Notes under the pieces: generated by a model
The model's input: only the letters and a program-made list of their open reading frames with translations
Told to the model about the DNA's origin: nothing
The model's database searches: none
Position numbers and translations under genes: made by a program
Part shown: positions 23,685 to 24,838 of the stretch, one piece after another
Numbering within the stretch: the stretch's first letter is position 1
How the letters are laid out: each line of letters starts with the position of its first letter
Virus record (IMG/VR): IMGVR_UViG_3300036770_000124
Coordinates: 1-24,838 of that record
DNA: 24,838 nt
From: a virus
Direction: 5' to 3' (one strand)

Positions 23685-23874
23685 AATCAAAACATCTGTA
23701 AACTAAAACTTCTGTACCCATATAAAAGGTTGCAATTTGTTTTTGACCTTTACTATTTGTAATAGTTTTAGTGTGAGTTAATCTTTCAAAAGTATCATGG
23801 CAACCATTGTTTTGCTGTTTGAAATACAATGGCTCTCCACTTACTAACCAAATTATTAAAAAGTTTCCAATCAC
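23659..23874 (-). CDS. Hypothetical protein, 71 aa, between integrase and RNA polymerase genes
   Basis: The frame starts at a GTG (23874-23872) that overlaps the integrase stop as GTGA, and it ends 26 nt inside the RNA polymerase gene, so three genes are chained by overlaps. The product, MIGNFLIIWLVSGEPLYFKQ and onward, has a short hydrophobic start followed by Cys25, and the middle THTKTITNSKGQKQIATFYM reads like beta strands. It ends CFDYDTARLEN. No family is recognised. The tight overlap on both sides argues that it is translated. Its place in the host-transcribed early region makes it a candidate for a host-directed or regulatory early protein, which is inference. Confidence 0.7.
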   Translation of the reverse strand: MIGNFLIIWLVSGEPLYFKQQNNGCHDTFERLTHTKTITNSKGQKQIATFYMGTEVLVYRCFDYDTARLEN

Positions 23875-24710
23875 ATTTGTACCTTTAGTGCTTCTCTTAA
23901 ATCATCTTTTGTTGGGTGATTATACCTTTGAGTCATTCGTATATCTCGGTGTCCAACAACCTTTTGTACAACTTCTATACCTATCCTACGTTTAAGTAGT
24001 CTAGTAATGTAAGTGTGTCTAAATGAGTGTATAACAAAATCTTTTTCATTTTGCATATTCATCTTTTTACGTATCATTGACCAACTGTTTTCTACCACGT
24101 GCAGTTTGTAAGGAAACGGACTAACTAAATTTAGTTGTTTTCTTTTTTTAAAAATGTTTTTAACTTTGTCAAATATAGGAACAAACCTAGTGTCCCCGTT
24201 CTTAGTATCTTTTAAACAAAGAAATTCATTTTCAATGTTAGCCCACGTTAAGTTTAATAACTCAGAAACACGACAACCAGTTTCTATTAAACAAATCCAC
24301 AAATCATTAAGTTCATTATAACCACAATTCGTGCTTGTTTGCAATAGTTCTTTTTCTATTGTATCAGTAAATATGAATTTACGTTGATTATTCTCAGTTT
24401 CGTATTCAACCATAGGTATACCCCATTTAAAAGTAAACCCGCCCATACCCCGTGAATATGTTATTAATTTAGATACTGACGCTAACTTCCTATTAATTGT
24501 AGCTGCTTTGTATTTTAATTTATCTTTACAATAAAATTTAAAATTACGAAGTATGTCAGTAGTTAAATCTTTAAATGGTTTATCTGCACCGTACCAATTC
24601 ATAAACACTTCTGCGTTCTTGGCACTAGCTACTCCACTTTTTTGAGTAGACCATTCTCTTAAAATTACTAACTGTAGTAGTTCTGATGTAGTGATATTTT
24701 TATTTTGCAC
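23871..24710 (-). CDS. Tyrosine-type site-specific integrase
   Basis: The 279-aa protein has an N-terminal SAM-like core-binding domain (roughly residues 10-95; LKYKAATINRKLASVSKLIT) and a C-terminal catalytic domain. Catalytic residues are visible: Arg147 in ETGCRVSELLNL, Lys170 in KDTKNGDTR, His228 and Arg231 in HSFRHTYITRLL, His254 in VGHRDIRMTQRY, and the nucleophile Tyr263. All are intact, so the enzyme is probably active in integrating the phage into the host chromosome. The start is a GTG with a GGAGG Shine-Dalgarno 5 nt upstream. It directly precedes the RNA polymerase block, as in HTVC019P-like pelagiphages. No excisionase or repressor gene is visible in the window. Confidence 0.95.
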   Translation of the reverse strand: MQNKNITTSELLQLVILREWSTQKSGVASAKNAEVFMNWYGADKPFKDLTTDILRNFKFYCKDKLKYKAATINRKLASVSKLITYSRGMGGFTFKWGIPMVEYETENNQRKFIFTDTIEKELLQTSTNCGYNELNDLWICLIETGCRVSELLNLTWANIENEFLCLKDTKNGDTRFVPIFDKVKNIFKKRKQLNLVSPFPYKLHVVENSWSMIRKKMNMQNEKDFVIHSFRHTYITRLLKRRIGIEVVQKVVGHRDIRMTQRYNHPTKDDLREALKVQM

Positions 24711-24715
24711 TATGT

Positions 24716-24720
24716 CCTCC
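24716..24720 (-). promoter_or_regulatory. Strong Shine-Dalgarno of the integrase gene
   Basis: GGAGG (minus strand 24720-24716) is followed by ACATA and the GTG start codon, a spacing of 5 nt. It is the clearest ribosome site in the window, and it decides the GTG as the start. Confidence 0.85.
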
Positions 24721-24734
24721 CGATAATTTACTTA

Positions 24735-24763
24735 CATATAATTCTTTTTGTAAAACAAGTCAA
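24735..24763 (-). promoter_or_regulatory. Sigma70-like promoter driving the integrase-RNA polymerase block
   Basis: On the minus strand, TTGACT (24763-24758) matches the -35 box in 5 of 6 bases, and TATATG (24740-24735) matches the -10 box in 4 of 6, with an ideal 17-nt spacer. The start site would be near 24728, giving a very short leader before the GGAGG. Host RNA polymerase would then make integrase, the 71-aa protein and the phage RNA polymerase, as expected for T7-like early transcription. Confidence 0.72.
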
Positions 24764-24787
24764 GTCTTTTTAAAAAATAAAATTAAA

Positions 24788-24832
24788 AATCAAAACGCAA
24801 TTGTAACTCTTAATCAAAACGCAATTGTAACT
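24788..24832. repeat. Two 21-bp direct repeats with a 3-nt spacer, upstream of the early promoter
   Basis: Identical 21-bp units lie at 24788-24808 and 24812-24832 (period 24), each with the core CAAAACGCAATTGTAAC. A short CAATTG palindrome lies inside each. The spacer is CTT, and the second copy is followed by TATGAT and then the window edge, so more copies may lie beyond it. They sit about 25 bp upstream of the early promoter's -35 box. Candidates are integrase arm-binding sites, a repressor or activator site, or the edge of a terminal repeat. Confidence 0.85.
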
Positions 24833-24838
24833 TATGAT

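Noticed and set aside
24788-24832. Start of a CRISPR array
   Set aside because: The spacer is only 3 nt and only two copies are visible, which does not fit a CRISPR array.
24711-24838. attP site carrying a tRNA 3' end, as reported for integrating pelagiphages
   Set aside because: No T-loop-like or acceptor-stem sequence is visible on either strand in this gap. The attachment core may lie beyond the right edge.

Overview
The window is about 24.8 kb of a T7-like podophage genome (Autographiviridae type). All supported genes lie on the minus strand, so transcription runs from the right end (24838) to the left end (1). The gene order is that of T7, shown by direct motif matches: phage RNA polymerase, gp2.5-type ssDNA-binding protein, endonuclease I, primase-helicase, DNA polymerase, 5'-3' exonuclease, gp7.3-like protein, portal, scaffold, capsid, tail tubes A and B, internal virion proteins gp13/14/15/16, then the start of the tail fiber, which is cut by the window edge. 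The DNA is very AT-rich and densely packed, and a tyrosine integrase lies directly upstream of the RNA polymerase. That combination fits the integrase-carrying pelagiphages of SAR11 (HTVC019P-like). The host assignment is inference; a podophage of another AT-rich marine bacterium, such as Prochlorococcus, is less likely but not excluded.

Early region (24838-21222). A sigma70-like promoter and a strong Shine-Dalgarno lead into a GTG-started integrase. A 71-aa unknown protein follows with a 4-nt overlap, then the single-subunit RNA polymerase with a further overlap. Host RNA polymerase therefore probably makes integrase and phage RNA polymerase from one message. Two near-tandem 21-bp repeats lie upstream of the promoter at the window edge.

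Replication region (21126-14537). SSB, endonuclease I, primase-helicase, DNA polymerase, an unknown 101-aa protein, gp6-type exonuclease, a second PD-(D/E)XK nuclease, a DUF3310 protein and three small unknown proteins are packed with short gaps or overlaps. No gp3.5 amidase/lysozyme lies between endonuclease I and primase, where T7 has it.

Virion region (14534-1). A proline-rich gp7.3-like protein, portal, scaffold and capsid are followed by the tail and internal core genes. Most junctions are only a few bases, but the capsid gene is bracketed by the two non-coding gaps of this half: a 147-nt leader with direct repeats and hairpins, and a 74-nt gap with a strong hairpin. T7 has its phi10 promoter/RNase III site and the Tphi terminator in the same two places. 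The gp16-like ejection protein begins with a pesticin/T4-lysozyme-like domain rather than the SLT domain of T7 gp16. Terminase and lysis genes must lie outside the window. No tRNA, CRISPR array, insertion sequence or clear attP was seen, and no gene cassette looks like a new defence or anti-defence system. The unusual points are the repeats, the RNA structures, the domain replacement in gp16 and the small unknown genes.
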